From Microbacterium oryzae (lineage in GTDB: Bacteria > Actinomycetota > Actinomycetes > Actinomycetales > Microbacteriaceae), in NCBI RefSeq assembly GCF_030406385.1, contig NZ_JAUEPM010000005.1, forward strand, positions 124,001-188,000: a stretch of 64,000 bases of DNA, given 5' to 3'. Shown piece by piece: positions 34,294-43,042 of this stretch; position 1 is the first letter of the stretch, and every line of letters begins with the position of its first letter. A model generated the notes under the pieces. That model did no database searches, was not told where the DNA came from, and was given only the letters and a program-made list of their open reading frames with translations. A program made the translations under genes and the position numbers.

Positions 34294-35979
34294 TCAGCGG
34301 GCGAGCGGAACCTCGATGATCTGCCGCCGGCCGACCGTCGAGGTGAGCGCCTGATCGAGAGCCCCGCGGGTCGTGACGCGGTGGTGCTCCCATCCGTACG
34401 CCATGGCGAGCTGCTCGATCCGCACGGACTGCGGCGTGTACTGCACGCGCGACATGTCCTCCGTCGACGCGGCGCCGGCGACCTCCAGCCCGTCGAAGAT
34501 GGTGCCGCCGCGGTCGTTGCCCACGACGATCTGCACGCGCGGCTCGTCCTCGATGTCGGGCAGGAGCAGCGCCCCCACGTCGTGGAGGAAGGTCAGGTCG
34601 CCCAGCAGCACCCGCGTCACCCCCGCGCGCGCCGCGCCCTGGCTCGCGAGCGCGACGCCCATGGCAGTGGCGACGGTGCCGTCGATGCCGGCGAGGCCGC
34701 GGTTGGCGTGCACGGGCACCTTCTTGCCCGGCAGCAGCGCATCGGCGACCCGCACGAGGCGCGAAGAGCCGAAGACCAGCCGGTCGTGGGGCCAGGTCGC
34801 CGACCACACCGCGGCCACCAGTTGCGCGCGGTCGAGCGGACGCCGCACCGCCTCGAGCTCTGCACGCACCGCCTCGCCGCGCTGACGCGGATCGTCCGAC
34901 TGCAGGCCCTCGATGTCGGGCGCGGGCGGCGCGAGGTCGGGCAGGTGCGCCTGCGAGAACCGCAGCCAGGCCGCGCGCCAGTCGTCGTCGCCCGGGCCGT
35001 CCGCCACTTCGACGCCCCACACGGCGCGGCTCGCGCCGTTGAGGTTCAGCTCCTCGCCGCCGCGACGCACCGCCACGACCTCCACCGAGGGGTCCGACAG
35101 GAGCGCAGACACCTCACGGCTGAGTGTGGGGTGGCCGAGCACGATCGCGCGCTCCACGCGGCCGCCGAGCTCCGGCTCGCGCAGCGCCTCCCGATAGCCG
35201 TGCACGACGTTGCGTCCGAAGCGAGCGCCGCTCACGATCTCCGCGATCAGCGGCCATCCGCCCTCGTGCGCGATCTGCTCGGCCGCGGGGCCGGCATCCG
35301 CGCCGGCGACGACGACCGTGCGCGGTCCGCGCGGGATGGTCGTGGCCGGGCGGGAGGGGGCGGGCGCGTCCTGCGCGGGAGCGACAGCGTGCTCCACGGC
35401 AGGCATGGCCCCGGCGAGCGGCTCCCGGTAGGGCAGGTTGAGGTGCACGGGGCCGGCGGGCGCCTCCCCGGCCGCCCCGACCGCGCGGGCGAACGCGGAC
35501 GACGCGAGCTCGGCCATCCGCTCGCCCTCGCACGCGGCGCCTGCGGGCGTCTCGGCGTCCACGGAGAAGCGGGTGATCGCGTCGAACAGGCCCGGCTGGC
35601 GCATGGTCTGGTTCGCGCCGATGCCGCGCAGCTCGGGGGGCCGGTCGGCGGTGAGGAGCAGCAGGGGGACGCCGGAGTGATGCGCCTCGAGCGCGGCGGG
35701 CAGGAGGTTCGCGACGGCCGTGCCCGATGTGCAGATGACCGCCGCCGGAACGCCGAGCTCCCGCCCGATGCCGACCGCCGTGAAGCCCGCCACACGCTCG
35801 TCGATGCGCACGTGCAGGCGGATGCGACCCTCGCGCTCGAGGCGGGCCGCGGCGAGCGCGAGCGCCTGGGAGCGCGAGCCCGGGCTCACGATGACATGGG
35901 TGACGCCCTGCGCGACGAGTTCCGACAGCAGCGCCCACGCGGCCTGCGAGGCCGGCGACGCGATCGCCTGGTCCGTCAT
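34294..35979 (-). CDS. menD: SEPHCHC synthase (2-succinyl-5-enolpyruvyl-6-hydroxy-3-cyclohexene-1-carboxylate synthase)
   Basis: A 561-residue ThDP-dependent enzyme adding a succinyl unit from 2-oxoglutarate to isochorismate. N-terminal block VTHVIVSPGSRSQALALAA, FTAVGIGRELGVPAAVICTSGTAVANLLPA and LLTADRPPELRGIGANQTM are MenD-specific. The C-terminal ThDP domain shows VHANRGLAGIDGTVATAMGVA and LLGDLTFLHDVGALLL. Length matches the family. It lies one base downstream of the PLDc_N-type gene, so the pair is an operon. menF is upstream on the other strand. The Mg2+-binding GDL/N region is intact. Confidence 0.95.
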   Translation of the reverse strand: MTDQAIASPASQAAWALLSELVAQGVTHVIVSPGSRSQALALAAARLEREGRIRLHVRIDERVAGFTAVGIGRELGVPAAVICTSGTAVANLLPAALEAHHSGVPLLLLTADRPPELRGIGANQTMRQPGLFDAITRFSVDAETPAGAACEGERMAELASSAFARAVGAAGEAPAGPVHLNLPYREPLAGAMPAVEHAVAPAQDAPAPSRPATTIPRGPRTVVVAGADAGPAAEQIAHEGGWPLIAEIVSGARFGRNVVHGYREALREPELGGRVERAIVLGHPTLSREVSALLSDPSVEVVAVRRGGEELNLNGASRAVWGVEVADGPGDDDWRAAWLRFSQAHLPDLAPPAPDIEGLQSDDPRQRGEAVRAELEAVRRPLDRAQLVAAVWSATWPHDRLVFGSSRLVRVADALLPGKKVPVHANRGLAGIDGTVATAMGVALASQGAARAGVTRVLLGDLTFLHDVGALLLPDIEDEPRVQIVVGNDRGGTIFDGLEVAGAASTEDMSRVQYTPQSVRIEQLAMAYGWEHHRVTTRGALDQALTSTVGRRQIIEVPLAR

Positions 35980-35980
35980 G

Positions 35981-36421
35981 TCAGCCGCGCGAGCCGGATG
36001 GGTCTCGGCCGTCGCCCTCGCGCTCGTCGTCGGAGCGCCCGTCGTCCTCGGGCTTCGGCTTCGGCTCGGGGCTCCGCTTGGACTCGGGGTTGCGCTTGGA
36101 CTCGTCCTCGTCGTCGAGCTTGGCGAGCTCCTCCTCGAGCTGGCGGATGCGCTCGTCCTGATCCGGGAACGCGCCGAGCGTTCCCAGGAAGGTCGGATCG
36201 TCGTCGGGCGCGACGGGCCCGCGACGCTGGGCGTCGGGCCGAGTGCGGCCGATCGCGAACCAGAGGATGCCCCCGATGACGGGGATGAGGACCACGATGA
36301 CCAGCCACGTGTTCTTCGAGACGCCGCGGTGGCGGGCCGGCGACTGCACCGCGCAGTCGACGATGCTGAAGACCCAGAACACGACGGCGGCGACCGCTAG
36401 GAGGATGAGAGCGCGGGCCAT
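35981..36421 (-). CDS. PLDc_N-domain small membrane protein
   Basis: A 146-residue protein with two N-terminal transmembrane helices (about 3-22 and 38-60). The second contains the PLDc_N pattern KNTWLVIVVLIPVIGGILWFAIGR. The rest is cytoplasmic and highly charged: a Glu/Leu helix (RIRQLEEELAKLDDEDE) and a Lys/Pro/Glu tail. It is co-transcribed with menD (1-base gap), a pairing that could place it near membrane-bound quinone synthesis, though the function is unknown. TAGGAT ends six bases before ATG 36421, indicating a leaderless mRNA; GAGGAG in that gap touches the start codon and is too close to work as a ribosome site. Confidence 0.8.
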   Translation of the reverse strand: MARALILLAVAAVVFWVFSIVDCAVQSPARHRGVSKNTWLVIVVLIPVIGGILWFAIGRTRPDAQRRGPVAPDDDPTFLGTLGAFPDQDERIRQLEEELAKLDDEDESKRNPESKRSPEPKPKPEDDGRSDDEREGDGRDPSGSRG

Positions 36422-36531
36422 CTCCTCATCCTAGGCGTCGGCGGCGCGCGCGGCCTGGGCGCCGCCGGAACGCGTGCGCCCAGCAGGCGCCGCCCCGGGT
36501 GCGCTCAGGCTGCCGCTTCTAGGATGGAGGG

Positions 36532-36813
36532 ATGAACATCCGCTCTGTCGTCGTCTACTCGGTGCTGCGTCTGCTGGCGTTCCTCGTGCCGTTCGGCGTG
36601 CTGATGATCTTCCCGGTGTTCCAGCAGCTCTGGTGGCTCGCGGCCCTCTTCGCGGCGCTGATCGGGCTGAGCCTGTCGATCCTCCTGCTGCGGCGCCCGC
36701 TGGAAGAGGTCTCGACCGGGCTGTACGAACGCCGTCAGGGCAAGCGGGTGCGCCGCCCCTCCGGCCGCGAGCTCGACGCAGAAGCCGAGGACGCCGTCAC
36801 CCGCGAGGACTGA
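36532..36813 (+). CDS. DUF4229 small membrane protein
   Basis: A 93-residue protein with two hydrophobic helices (about 7-28 and 33-53: VLRLLAFLVPFGVLMIFPVF, then LWWLAALFAALIGLSLSILL). A basic C-terminal part (YERRQGKRVRRP) and acidic end follow. The layout and RRPLEEVSTGLYERR match DUF4229, an Actinobacteria-specific family usually found beside men genes. Function unknown. TAGGAT (36520-36525) lies six bases before the ATG, so probably leaderless. It is convergent with menA across the 74-bp tandem repeat. Confidence 0.82.
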   Translation: MNIRSVVVYSVLRLLAFLVPFGVLMIFPVFQQLWWLAALFAALIGLSLSILLLRRPLEEVSTGLYERRQGKRVRRPSGRELDAEAEDAVTRED

Positions 36814-36848
36814 CCCGCGCTTCGTCGCGTCCCGCAGGGCTCCCGCCT

Positions 36849-37363
36849 CGCGCCAGGCACCCATGTCTCACTCCGGGCGGCCACCCACCCCGGATAACCG
36901 CGGCAAGTGAGACACGCCCACCCGCGCCAGACACCCATGTCTCACTCCCCGCGGCCACCCACCCCGGATAACCGCGGCAAGTGAGACACGCCCACCCGCG
37001 CCAGACACCCATGTCTCACTCCGGGCGGCCACCCACCCCCGATAACCGCGGCGAGTGAGACACGCCCACTCGCGCCAGACACCCATGTCTCACTCCGGGC
37101 GGCCACCCACCCCCGATAACCGCGGCAAGTGAGACACGCCCACTCGCGCCAGACACCCATGTCTCACTCCGGGCGGCCACCCACCCCCGATAACCGCGGC
37201 AAGTGAGACACGCCCACCCGCGCCAGACACCCATGTCTCACTCCGGGCGGCCACCCACCCCCGATAACCGCGGCAAGTGAGACACGCCCACCCGCGCCAG
37301 GCACCCATGTCTCACTCCGGGCGGCCACTCACTCCGGATAACCGCGGCAAGTGAGACACGCCC
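36849..37363. repeat. seven-copy 74-bp tandem repeat
   Basis: Exact 74-bp period: ATGTCTCACT recurs at 36863, 36937, 37011, 37085, 37159, 37233 and 37307. The last copy is cut short and diverges near its end. Each unit carries TGTCTCACT and AGTGAGACA as inverted arms about 36 bases apart, enclosing a C-rich and GATAACCGCGG-like core. Copies differ at a few positions (for example CCGGGCGG or CCCCGCGG, CCCCGGATAA or CCCCCGATAA). 74 is not a multiple of three and the open frames crossing it have no ribosome sites, so it is not coding. It fills the gap between two convergent genes. Confidence 0.95.
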
Positions 37364-37379
37364 CTGAGGACTGACCGCG

Positions 37380-38333
37380 TCAGCCGATGAAGGCCCAGGC
37401 GAGGAACACCGCGTAGGCCAGCGACGCGAGCGACGTCAGCGCCAGTGCGAGGATGAGCTCGCGCGCGGTCTGATACGTCCACACGATGACGACGGCGGGG
37501 CCCGCGGCGAGCAGCGCCAGGAGCGCCAGCCATGCGGGCGGGTAGAAGAACGCCAGGTACGCGGCGATCGCGAACGCGAGGACGACGAGCACCGTGAAGA
37601 GCACCTGCGTCGTGCGGCGTCCGATGAGGACCGTGAGCGTGCGCTTGCCCACCTTGCGGTCCTGGTCGATGTCGCGCAGGTTGTTGGCGAGCAACACAGC
37701 GCACGCGAAGAAGCCGGACGCGACCGCCCCGAACCACGCCTCCTGCGGCAGGGCGAGCGCCTGCACCCAGGTCGTGCCGAGAGTCGCCACGAGGCCGAAG
37801 AAGACGAAGACGAACACCTCGCCGAGCGCGTTGTACCCGTAGGGTCGCTTGCCGCCGGTGTAGAACCACGCGGCGACGATGCAGAGCGCGCCGACGACGA
37901 GCATCCACCACTGCTGCGTGCGGATGACGATCGCGAGCCCCGCGAGGGCAGCGACCCCGAAGAACATCAGCGCGACGATGAGGACCGACTTCGGCGTCAC
38001 CCGCTTCGAGGCGGTGAGTCGGGCAGGACCCACGCGGTGATCATCAGTGCCGCGCACGCCATCCGAGTAGTCGTTGGCGAAGTTCACGCCGATCTGCAGC
38101 GCCACCGCGACCACGAGGCACGCGAGCGCGATGACCCAGTGGAACTCGTCGCCGACGAGCACCGCGGCGCCCGTGCCGATGAGGATCGGGGTGAGGGCGA
38201 GCGGCAGGGTGCGCAGCCGTGCTGCGCCGACCCAGTCCCCGAAGGTCACCGGCTTCGACACCGGCGCCGCCGTCGCGCTGCGCTTGGCCGGGTTGCCGCT
38301 GACGTTCTTCCTGCGATTCTTCGGCTGTGCCAC
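37380..38333 (-). CDS. menA: 1,4-dihydroxy-2-naphthoate polyprenyltransferase
   Basis: A 317-residue UbiA-family membrane enzyme attaching the polyprenyl chain to DHNA. The first Asp-rich motif is NFANDYSDG (N87-D91 region) followed by RGTDDHRVGPARLTAS; the second is NNLRDIDQDRKVGKRTL. About nine membrane helices are visible. The N-terminal 28 residues are basic and disordered (KNRRKNVSGNPAKRSA). The start is GTG 38333, eight bases after TAGGAT on the minus strand, a near-leaderless arrangement. It heads away from menE, menB and the LLM gene, which lie upstream on the same strand. Confidence 0.95.
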   Translation of the reverse strand: MAQPKNRRKNVSGNPAKRSATAAPVSKPVTFGDWVGAARLRTLPLALTPILIGTGAAVLVGDEFHWVIALACLVVAVALQIGVNFANDYSDGVRGTDDHRVGPARLTASKRVTPKSVLIVALMFFGVAALAGLAIVIRTQQWWMLVVGALCIVAAWFYTGGKRPYGYNALGEVFVFVFFGLVATLGTTWVQALALPQEAWFGAVASGFFACAVLLANNLRDIDQDRKVGKRTLTVLIGRRTTQVLFTVLVVLAFAIAAYLAFFYPPAWLALLALLAAGPAVVIVWTYQTARELILALALTSLASLAYAVFLAWAFIG

Positions 38334-38384
38334 GGAGTCCGATCCTACGACCCTGCGCTGTGCGGACGGCGGAAGTCGTCCGCC

Positions 38385-39509
38385 TCAGCGCACCAGCCCG
38401 TGGATGGCTCGCCGGTCGGGCTTGCCCGACGTCAGCCGCGGCAGCGCGTCGACGAAGACGAGCGCGGATGGCCGTGCCGGCTTCCCGAGGGCGGCCTCCA
38501 CGGCGTCGCGCACCTCCGCGAGCTCCGGCGCATCCCCCGCGCGCGCGGCGACCACGACCGGCGTCTCCCCCCAGCGCTCGTCCGGCGCCCCGACGACCAC
38601 GGCCTCCGCGAGCCCCGGCAGCTCGCGTACGATCCGCTCCACGCGGTCGAGCGACACGTTCACGCCGCCGGACACGATGACGTTGTCGATCCGCCCGGTG
38701 ACCGACACCCGGCCATCCGTCACCGCGCCCGCGTCGCCCGTCCGGTACCAGCGCACGCCGTCGCCATCCGTTGCGAACGCGCGCGCGGTGAGCTCGGAGT
38801 CGCCGACGTATTCCTCCGCGAGCATGGGGCCGGCGATCCGCAGCTCGCCATCGAACTCGGCGACTCTCACGCCGTCGAGGGGCAGCCCGTCGTACACGCA
38901 CCCGCCGCTCGTCTCCGTCGAGCCATAGGTGCGGACGATCCGCGCGCCCAGCTCGCTCGCACGCTCGTGCAACGCCGCAGGCAGCGCCTGCCCGCCGACG
39001 AGGATGGCCTCGAACGACGCGAGCGCGCGGCGCACCTCGGCATCCTCCGCGGCGTCGACGAGGGTCTGCAGCTGCGCGGGCACGAGCGAGGTGTACGTCG
39101 GCACCCGCACTCCCCCGCGCGACGAGCGCATGCCCGAGACGACATGTGCGAACGCCGCGGCGGAGAAGCGGCCGGAGAGGATGGCCGGCTCCGTCCCCTC
39201 CACGAGCCCGCGCACCAGCACCTGGATGCCGGCGATGTACGTCGCCGACAGCGGCAGCAGCCACTGCCCTGCGCCGATCCGCGCGCTCGTCGCCATGGCG
39301 CTCGCGGTGAGCGCGTGCCGCGACAGCCGCACGCTCTTCGGCACTCCCGTCGACCCCGATGTCGTGAGGACGACCGCGGTTCCGGGCGGCACATCCGCCG
39401 GCAGCTCGCGCGCCTGCCCGACGGCGATCGCAGGCCCCGCGCCGAGCGCGCGCCGCAGCGCCCGGAGCAGGTCACGCGGCTGGTCGCCCTCGAACCGCTC
39501 GAGCCTCAT
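38385..39509 (-). CDS. menE: o-succinylbenzoate-CoA ligase (AMP-binding)
   Basis: A 374-residue adenylate-forming enzyme activating o-succinylbenzoate with ATP and CoA. P-loop VVLTTSGSTGVPKSVRLS (47-64), adenylation motif RTYGSTETSGGCVYDG, hinge GRIDNVIVSGGVNVSL, and C-terminal LPRLTSGKPDRRA with the catalytic Lys. It is shorter than E. coli MenE at the N-terminus, as usual in Actinobacteria. The start is ATG 39509 after CCGGAGCGCC; the longer frame overlaps menB. It is 28 bases downstream of menB in the same direction. Confidence 0.9.
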   Translation of the reverse strand: MRLERFEGDQPRDLLRALRRALGAGPAIAVGQARELPADVPPGTAVVLTTSGSTGVPKSVRLSRHALTASAMATSARIGAGQWLLPLSATYIAGIQVLVRGLVEGTEPAILSGRFSAAAFAHVVSGMRSSRGGVRVPTYTSLVPAQLQTLVDAAEDAEVRRALASFEAILVGGQALPAALHERASELGARIVRTYGSTETSGGCVYDGLPLDGVRVAEFDGELRIAGPMLAEEYVGDSELTARAFATDGDGVRWYRTGDAGAVTDGRVSVTGRIDNVIVSGGVNVSLDRVERIVRELPGLAEAVVVGAPDERWGETPVVVAARAGDAPELAEVRDAVEAALGKPARPSALVFVDALPRLTSGKPDRRAIHGLVR

Positions 39510-39537
39510 CGCGGCGCTCCGGCCGGGCGCATTCCCG

Positions 39538-40446
39538 TCAGAAGTGCCACGGGAACGGCGACCAGTCCGGGTCGCGCTTCTCGAGGAACGAGTCGCGCCC
39601 CTCGACGGCCTCGTCCGTCCCATACGCGAGCCGCGTCGCCTCGCCGGCGAACAGCTGCTGCCCCACGAGCCCGTCGTCGACGGCGTTGAAGGCGTACTTC
39701 AGCATGCGGATGGCCGTGGGCGACTTCCCGAGGATGGTGCGGGCCATCGCGATCGCCTCCCGCTCGAGCTCGGGGTGCGGCACGACGCGATTCACCGCTC
39801 CCATCTCGTACGCGCGCTGGGCGGAGTAGGTCTCGGCGAGGAAGAAGATCTCACGGGCGAACTTCTGCCCGATCTGGCGGGCGAAGTACGCGGAGCCGTA
39901 GCCGGCGTCGAACGAGCCGACGTCGGCGTCGGTCTGCTTGAACTTCGCGTCCTCCGACGCGATCGACAGGTCGCACACGACGTTGAGCGAGTGCCCGCCG
40001 CCGGCGGCCCATCCCGGCACGACCGCGATGACGACCTTCGGCATGAAGCGGATGAGACGCTGCACCTCGAGGATGTGCAGGCGCCCGGCCCGCGCGGAGT
40101 CGGTGACCGCACCGTCCTCTTCGGAGTACTTGTAGCCATCCCGCCCGCGGATGCGCTGATCCCCGCCCGAGCAGAACGCCCAGCCGCCGTCCTTCGGGCT
40201 CGGGCCGTTGCCGGTGAGCAGCACCACGCCGATCCGGGGGTCGGTGCGGGCGATGTCGAGCGCGCGGTACAGCTCGTCGACCGTCGCCGGACGGAACGCG
40301 TTGCGCACCTCGGGCCGGTCGATGGCGACGCGCGCGATGCGCCCGTCCTTCGACACGTGGGCGGTGATGTCGCGATACCCCTCGGAACCGGGCGCGGCAT
40401 CCCACTCGGACGGGTCGAACAGCTCGGATACGAAGGCGTCGCTCAC
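39538..40446 (-). CDS. menB: 1,4-dihydroxy-2-naphthoyl-CoA synthase
   Basis: A 302-residue crotonase-fold enzyme closing the naphthoate ring. Recognisable blocks: VAIDRPEVRNAFRPATVDEL, CSGGDQRIRGRDGY (oxyanion and active site), VPGWAAGGGHSLNVVCDL, DADVGSFDAGYGSAYFAR and the C-terminal EGRDSFLEKRDPDWSPFPW. These match MenB over its length with no gaps. The start is GTG 40446, six bases after TAGGCT, so a leaderless message. menE follows on the same strand; the order menB-menE-menA is a usual actinobacterial arrangement. Confidence 0.96.
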   Translation of the reverse strand: MSDAFVSELFDPSEWDAAPGSEGYRDITAHVSKDGRIARVAIDRPEVRNAFRPATVDELYRALDIARTDPRIGVVLLTGNGPSPKDGGWAFCSGGDQRIRGRDGYKYSEEDGAVTDSARAGRLHILEVQRLIRFMPKVVIAVVPGWAAGGGHSLNVVCDLSIASEDAKFKQTDADVGSFDAGYGSAYFARQIGQKFAREIFFLAETYSAQRAYEMGAVNRVVPHPELEREAIAMARTILGKSPTAIRMLKYAFNAVDDGLVGQQLFAGEATRLAYGTDEAVEGRDSFLEKRDPDWSPFPWHF

Positions 40447-40469
40447 GATTCCAGCCTATTCCCGCAGCG

Positions 40470-41273
40470 TCAACGGCCGTTCCGCGCGTCACGCCAGGCG
40501 AGCCAGCGTCGCACCTCGTCGAAGTCGAGCTCGGGGCCGGTGATGCCGAGCGTGAACAGGCGCACGCCCTGCTCGAAGAGGGCGTCGGCGCGGGCCTCGT
40601 CGCGCTGCTTCAGCTCGTTGGAGATCACGAGCCCCGACAGGTCGCGCTCCTCCTTCTCCCCCCACGCCGCGAGCACGTCGAGCTTGCGCGCGAGCTCCTC
40701 GCCCTCCGTGAAGGAGTGCCAGATGTCGGCGTGCCGGGCGACGAGCCTCAGCGTCTTCTGCTCGCCCTTGCCGCCGATCATCACGGGGATGCGGCGCGTC
40801 GGCGCGGGGTTCAGCACGTCCCACCGGCGCTCGATGCGGCCGAGCCCCTCGGCGAGCGCCCTGAGCCGCGACCCCGGGGTGCCGAACTCGTACCCGTACT
40901 CGTCGTAGTCGCGCTCGAACCATCCGGCGCCGGTGCCGAAGATGAAGCGTCCGGTGTCGCCGCCCTTCGCGGAGATGTGGTCGACCGTCCGCGCCATGTC
41001 GGCTTGGAGGTCGGCGTTCCGGTACGAGTTGCAGTTCACGAGGCATCCGAACTCGACGCGCTCGGTCTGCTCCGCCCACGCCGCGAGCATCGTCCACGCC
41101 TCGAAGTGCAGCCCGTCGGGCTCGCCGGAGAGCGGGAAGAAGTGGTCCCAGTTGAACAGGATGTCCACGCCCATGTCCTCGAGCCGGCTCACGGCGTCGC
41201 GGATGGTGGCATAGGTCGAGTGCTGGGGCGCGATCTGCACGCCGAGGCGCACGGGGGTGTCGAGAAGCGGCAT
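40470..41273 (-). CDS. LLM-class (F420-dependent) oxidoreductase
   Basis: A 267-residue luciferase-like TIM barrel. Landmarks: LGVQIAPQHSTYATIRDAV, GVDILFNWDHFFPLSG, ERVEFGCLVNCNSYRN, FGTGAGWFERDYDEYG and PVMIGGKGEQKTLRLVA. The GxGAGWFERDY loop and IGGxGEQKTLRL phosphate site are typical of F420-dependent members in Actinobacteria. Substrate unknown. The ATG is six bases after TAGGCT on the minus strand. It is directly upstream of menB but has its own leaderless promoter, as has menB, so the two are probably independent. Confidence 0.85.
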   Translation of the reverse strand: MPLLDTPVRLGVQIAPQHSTYATIRDAVSRLEDMGVDILFNWDHFFPLSGEPDGLHFEAWTMLAAWAEQTERVEFGCLVNCNSYRNADLQADMARTVDHISAKGGDTGRFIFGTGAGWFERDYDEYGYEFGTPGSRLRALAEGLGRIERRWDVLNPAPTRRIPVMIGGKGEQKTLRLVARHADIWHSFTEGEELARKLDVLAAWGEKEERDLSGLVISNELKQRDEARADALFEQGVRLFTLGITGPELDFDEVRRWLAWRDARNGR

Positions 41274-41385
41274 GCCGCCAGCCTAGGGTCGAGCGGATGG
41301 CCGGGGCCGCGTCCAGACGAGAGCGAGCGGATGGCCGGGGCCCCGGTTCCGCGCGCCGCGCGCGCGGGAGAGGCAGGATGGTCGC

Positions 41386-42399
41386 ATGACCGCTCCGCTG
41401 CCCGCCCTCGACGAGATCCTCGCGTCGACGCGCATCGTCTCCCTCCCCCTCGCCACGCGGTTCCGCGGGGTCGCCCTTCGGGAGGCGGCCCTGTTCGAGG
41501 GTCCCGAGGGCTGGGCGGAGTTCTCGCCGTTCCTCGAATACGACGACGCGGAGGCGTCGACGTGGCTCGCGTCGGCCATCGACTTCGCGTTCAATCCGCA
41601 GCCCGCCGCGCATCGCGACAGCATCCCCGTGAACGCGACCGTACCGGCGGTGACCGCCGACCGCGTGCCGGAGATCCTCGCCCGTTACGACGGCTGCCGC
41701 ACCGCCAAGGTCAAGGTCGCCGAAGCCGGCCAGGGCCTGGATGACGACATCGCCCGCGTCCGCGCCGTGCGCGAGGCGATGGGCATCGAGGCCCGCGTCC
41801 GCGTCGACGCCAACGGCGGGTGGAACGTGGACGAAGCCGAGCGCGCTCTCCACGCGCTGTCGGAGTTCGATCTCGAGTACGCCGAGCAGCCGTGCGCGAG
41901 CGTCGAGGAGCTGGCGGAGATCCGGCGCCGCCTGCGCGACTGGGACATCCCGATCGCCGCCGACGAGAGCGTCCGGAAGGCCGCCGATCCGCTGCGCGTC
42001 GCGCGCGCGGGCGCCGCGGACATCCTCATCGTCAAGGCGCAGCCGCTCGGCGGCACTCGCCGCGCGCTCGACATCGTGCAGGCGGCGGGGCTCCCCGCCG
42101 TCGTCTCCAGCGCGCTCGACACCTCGATCGGCCTCGCACAGGGCGCCGCGCTCGCGGCCGCGCTCCCCGTCCTCGAGTTCGACTGCGGCCTCGGAACCGC
42201 GGCCCTCCTCGCGGCGGACGTCGCCGAACCGCGCCGCGTGCCGCAGGGCGGGGCCATCCCCGTCACGCGCGTCGAGCCCGTGCCCGACCTCCTCGACGCG
42301 CACGCGGCATCCGACGAGCGCGCCGCATGGTGGCGCGAGCGCCTCTCGCGCTGCTACTCCGCGCTCGTGCGCCCATCGGTCGCCGACGCGCTGCTCTAG
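41386..42399 (+). CDS. menC: o-succinylbenzoate synthase
   Basis: A 337-residue enolase-superfamily enzyme dehydrating SHCHC. The catalytic Lys region is CRTAKVKVAEAG (K108/K110), the metal Asp is in RVRVDANGGW (D141), then EYAEQPCASVEEL and IAADESVRKAADP supply the Glu and Asp ligands. IVKAQPLGGTRRAL holds the second Lys. The WNVDEAERALHAL segment is usual for the actinobacterial type. CAGGAT (41374-41379) six bases before the ATG suggests a leaderless start. It is convergent with the TetR gene, 7 bases apart. Confidence 0.93.
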   Translation: MTAPLPALDEILASTRIVSLPLATRFRGVALREAALFEGPEGWAEFSPFLEYDDAEASTWLASAIDFAFNPQPAAHRDSIPVNATVPAVTADRVPEILARYDGCRTAKVKVAEAGQGLDDDIARVRAVREAMGIEARVRVDANGGWNVDEAERALHALSEFDLEYAEQPCASVEELAEIRRRLRDWDIPIAADESVRKAADPLRVARAGAADILIVKAQPLGGTRRALDIVQAAGLPAVVSSALDTSIGLAQGAALAAALPVLEFDCGLGTAALLAADVAEPRRVPQGGAIPVTRVEPVPDLLDAHAASDERAAWWRERLSRCYSALVRPSVADALL

Positions 42400-42406
42400 G
42401 GGGCGC

Positions 42407-43042
42407 TCAGCCCCGCTCCAGGACGAGCTGCACGACGCGGCCCACCTCGACGCTGCGGATCTCGCGCGCGGCCTCGCCCTCGAGTCCCGCGATCGCGACG
42501 CGGCGCGAGACCTCCGACCACACCGCGAGGATGATGCTCGCGGCCTCGGGGGCGGGCAGTCGCAGCGCGAGCCCCTCCGCCTCCACGATCTCCTCGACGA
42601 GCTGCACGACCTCGGCGACGATGTCGTCGAGCTGTGCCGCATAGGCGGCGGCGAACTCGGGATCGCGCATCGCGTGGATCTCGATCTCGTGCATGAGAAG
42701 CGTGGTGACGCGGTCGTCGTCCATGACGTCGAGGACTCGGATGATCGCGGCCGCGTTCTCCGCCTCCGCGCCCAGACCCGCGCCGATGTCCATCTCCGCG
42801 ACGCGCACACGCACCGCCGCCACGCGCTCCTGCGCGACCGCCTTGGCGAGCTCGAGGAACATCTCGTCCTTCGACGCGAAGTTCGAGTAGAACGCGCCGC
42901 GCGTGAAGCCCGCGCGCTCGCAGATCCGCTCCACGGACGCCTCGCCGAGGCCCACCTCGGCGAACACGGCCGCGGCCGCCTCGAGCAGGCGCGCACGCGT
43001 GTTCTCGCGACTGCGCGTGGTCGCGCGCACCTGGTCCGCCAC
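42407..43042 (-). CDS. TetR/AcrR family regulator of the MMPL-YhgE operon
   Basis: A 211-residue repressor. The HTH is in RARLLEAAAAVFAEVGLGEASVERICERAGFTRGAFYSNF (about 17-55), a very typical TetR N-terminus. The C-terminal ligand domain is helical with no clear family match. The start is GTG 43042: GGGAGGAG lies seven bases before it, while a GTG eight codons earlier (43066) overlaps its own Shine-Dalgarno. Two 16-bp palindromes in the divergent promoter are the probable operators, so it should repress itself and the transporter genes. Confidence 0.9.
   Translation of the reverse strand: MADQVRATTRSRENTRARLLEAAAAVFAEVGLGEASVERICERAGFTRGAFYSNFASKDEMFLELAKAVAQERVAAVRVRVAEMDIGAGLGAEAENAAAIIRVLDVMDDDRVTTLLMHEIEIHAMRDPEFAAAYAAQLDDIVAEVVQLVEEIVEAEGLALRLPAPEAASIILAVWSEVSRRVAIAGLEGEAAREIRSVEVGRVVQLVLERG

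Noticed and set aside
36797..37308. Open frames of about 72 codons on the minus strand inside the tandem repeat, each starting MGVW or MGAW
   Set aside because: They recur at the 74-bp period, lack ribosome sites, and the period breaks the frame. They are by-products of the repeat.
36849..37363. CRISPR array
   Set aside because: Units are joined head to tail without variable spacers and no cas gene is near.
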